In this document: positions 61,730-64,000 of the stretch, piece after piece | Layout: the number at the start of each line of letters is the position of its first letter | How positions within the stretch are numbered: position 1 is the stretch's first letter | Assembly (NCBI RefSeq): GCF_900100495.1 | Contig: NZ_FNCT01000005.1 | Span: forward strand, 1-64,000 | Source: Pseudomonas benzenivorans | Lineage (GTDB): Bacteria > Pseudomonadota > Gammaproteobacteria > Pseudomonadales > Pseudomonadaceae | DNA length: 64,000 bases | Reading direction: 5' to 3' | Translations under genes and position numbers: made by a program | The notes under the pieces: generated by a model | The model's input: the letters and a program-made list of their open reading frames with translations, nothing else | Databases searched by the model: none | Told to the model about the DNA's origin: nothing

Positions 61730-64000
61730 ATGCCGCGTCGCTTGATCCTCTCGGCCACGGAGCGGGACACCCTGCTCGCGCTGCCGGAAAGCCAGGATGA
61801 CCTGATCCGCTACTACACCTTCAACGATTCCGACCTGTCGCTGATCCGCCAGCGGCGCTGGCGACGCCAACCGTCTGGGCTTTGCGGTGCAACTCTGCCT
61901 GCTGCGCTTCCCCGGCTATGCGTTGGGCACCGACAGCGAGCGGCCCGAGCCGGTGATCCTGTGGGTGGCCAAGCAAGTCCAGACCGATCCGGCGAGTTGG
62001 GAGAAGTACGGCGAGCGCGACGTGACCCGTCGCGAGCACGCCCAGGAACTGCGCACCTACCTGCAACTGGCCCCGTTCGGCCTGTCCGACTTCCGCGCCC
62101 TGGTGCGCGAGCTGACCGAACTGGCCCAGCAGACCGACAAGGGCTTGCTGCTGGCCGGTCAGGCGCTGGAGAGCCTGCGGCAGAGGCGACGCATCCTGCC
62201 GGCGTTGAGCGTGATCGACCGGGCTTGCTCGGAGGCCATTGCGCGGGCCAATCGGCGGGTCTACCGCGCCCTGGTCGATCCACTTACGGACTCGCATCGG
62301 GCCAAGCTGGACGAGCTGTTGACGCTCAAGGCCGGCAGCAGCATCACCTGGTTGACCTGGCTGCGACAGGCACCGCTGAAACCCAACTCCCGGCACATGC
62401 TTGAACACATCGAGCGGCTGAAGACATTTCAGCTGGTGGACTTGCCCGAAGGCCTGGGCCGGCACATCCATCAGAACCGCCTGCTCAAGCTGGCCCGCGA
62501 GGGTGGGCAGATGACACCCAAGGACCTCGGCAAGTTCGAGCCTCAGCGACGCTACGCGACCCTGGCCGCGGTGGTGCTGGAGAGCACCGCGACTGTGATT
62601 GATGAGTTGGTCGATCTGCACGACCGTATCCTGGTCAAGCTGTTCAGCAGCGCGAAGCACAAGCATCAGCAGCAGTTCCAGAAACAGGGCAAGGCGATCA
62701 ACGACAAGGTGCGCCTGTATTCGAAGATCGGCCAGGCGCTGCTGGAGGCCAAGGAAAGCGGCAGCGACCCCTATGCAGCCATCGAAGCGGTGATACCTTG
62801 GGACGAGTTCACCGAGAGCGTCAGCGAGGCCGAGCTGCTTGCCCGGCCGGAAGGCTTTGACCATCTGCACCTGGTCGGCGAGAACTTCGCCACTCTGCGC
62901 CGTTACACGCCGGCCTTGCTGGAGGTGCTGGAACTGCGCGCTGCGCCGGCCGCGCAAGGCGTGCTGGCAGCCGTGCAGACCCTGCGCGAGATGAACGCCG
63001 ACAGCCTGCGCAAGGTGGCGGCCGATGCACCAACGGCCTTCATCAAGCCCCGCTGGAAGCCGCTGGTGATCACCCTGGAAGGCAACGACCGGCGCTTCTA
63101 TGAAATCTGCGCGCTTTCCGAGCTGAAGAACGCCCTGCGCTCCGGCGACATCTGGGTCAAGGGCTCGCGGCAGTTCCGTGACTTCGACGACTTCCTGCTG
63201 CCGGCAGAGAAGTTCGCCACGCTCAAGCGGGAACAGGCCCTGCCCCTGACGATCAATCCCAACAGCGACCAGTATCTGGAAGAGCGATTGCCGCTGCTGG
63301 ACGAGCAGTTGGCCACCGTCATCCGCCTGGCCAAGGACAACGAGATGCCCGAGGCCATCCTCACCGAGTCCGGGCTGAAGATCACCCCGCTGGATTCAGC
63401 GGTGCCAGATCGTGCGCAGGCGCTGATCGACCAGACCAGCCAGTTACTGCCGCGCATCAAGATCACCGAACTGCTGATGGACGTTGACGACTGGACGGGC
63501 TTCAGCCGCCACTTTACCCACTTGAAGGACGGGGCCGAGGCCAAAGACCGGACGTTGCTGCTGTCCGCGATCCTCGGTGATGCAATCAACCTCGGGCTGA
63601 CCAAGATGGCCGAGTCGAGCCCCGGCCTGACCTACGCCAAGCTGTCCTGGCTGCAAGCCTGGCACATCCGAGACGAAACCTACTGGGCGGCCCTGGCCGA
63701 GCTGGTCAACCACCAGTTCCGTCATACCTTCGCCGCTCACTGGGGCGACGGCACGACCTCTTCGTCCGATGGCCAGCGCTTCCGGGCGGGCGGCCGGGGC
63801 GAAAGCACCCGGCACGTCAACCCGAAGTACGGCAGCGAGCCGGGCCGGCTGTTCTACACCCACATCTCCGACCAGTACGCGCCATTCAGCACCCGCGTGG
63901 TGAATGTCGGCGTGCGCGATTCCACCTACGTGCTCGATGGCCTGCTGTACCACGAGTCCGACTTGCGGATCGAGGAGCACTACACCGACACGGCCGGCTT
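61730..64000 (+). pseudogene. tnpA: Tn3-family transposase TnpA, frameshifted, 3' end outside window
   Basis: The start [20 protein letters not shown] (4 bp after tnpR) is typical of Tn3 transposases. After RQRR (codon 43) an extra T at 61859 shifts the frame; the family sequence resumes in the other frame as [20 protein letters not shown] and stays open to base 64000. Catalytic-core regions such as MDVDDWTGF and SSSDGQRF are visible near 63480 and 63765. The window ends before the C-terminal Glu and the transposon's right end. Unless the T is a sequencing error, the gene is inactive. Confidence 0.85.

Overview
The window is chromosomal DNA of a Pseudomonas-type gammaproteobacterium, most likely of the stutzeri/balearica/mendocina side of the group. 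The evidence is the Lap adhesin-control module, a PhaG enzyme, Pseudomonas-style palindromic repeats, the GC-rich codon use of the first 23 kb, and a chromosomal naphthalene (nah) pathway of the NAH7/AN10 kind. Species assignment is inference.

Core part (1-22.9 kb). It opens with the C-terminal 1.25 kb-codon end of a giant type I secreted RTX adhesin. After a terminator and a small conserved gene come lapD and lapG on the minus strand, the c-di-GMP receptor and periplasmic protease that govern release of such adhesins. A cluster of minus-strand lipoproteins follows, including two tiny ones (59 and 50 aa) that share a C-terminal CPPGQ motif. Next is a complete guanidine-utilisation operon: a guanidine-I (ykkC) riboswitch at about 8636-8735, an ABC importer, two UAAP/carboxyguanidine-deiminase-type subunits, a biotin-dependent urea/guanidine carboxylase and allophanate hydrolase. 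A diguanylate cyclase, a Cys-rich small protein, an RsuA-type pseudouridine synthase and phaG complete the core. Palindromic repeats sit in most gaps, and one is inserted in frame inside the carboxylase.

Island part (22.9 kb to the end). A tRNA-Gly gene is followed directly by an IntB13-like tyrosine integrase, so this is the left end of an ICEclc-like element or a derivative; the other end is not in the window. Only about 140 bp after the integrase begins the upper naphthalene operon nahAaAbAcAdBFCED (naphthalene to salicylate), with nahQ missing from its usual place. Directly behind nahD is a decayed xylB-like benzyl alcohol dehydrogenase and an intact XylN/TodX-type outer-membrane channel gene. 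This looks like the tail of a TOL upper operon spliced onto a NAH operon.

A graveyard of mobile elements (36.1-43.7 kb) separates the two pathway halves. It holds IS5-family copies nested with IS66, a serine-recombinase remnant, the 5' part of a group II intron, a second salicylate-hydroxylase-like FAD monooxygenase, one complete IS5-family element, and IS21/IS66 remnants. Then come nahR (LysR activator) and the divergent salicylate meta-cleavage operon nahGTHINLOMKJX (salicylate to pyruvate and acetyl-CoA).

The last 10 kb is again mosaic: IS66 and ISL3 remnants, a GC-rich FAD-linked oxidase gene, an IS110 remnant, an IS256-family element with two compensating indels, a chemoreceptor gene (possible nahY counterpart), and a Tn3-family tnpR/tnpA pair in which both genes look damaged; tnpA runs off the window end.

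The strongest leads are the hybrid NAH-TOL operon beside an ICE integrase with an unusual C-terminal extension, the nested IS structure, the second hydroxylase, and the riboswitch-led guanidine operon with its in-frame repeat.
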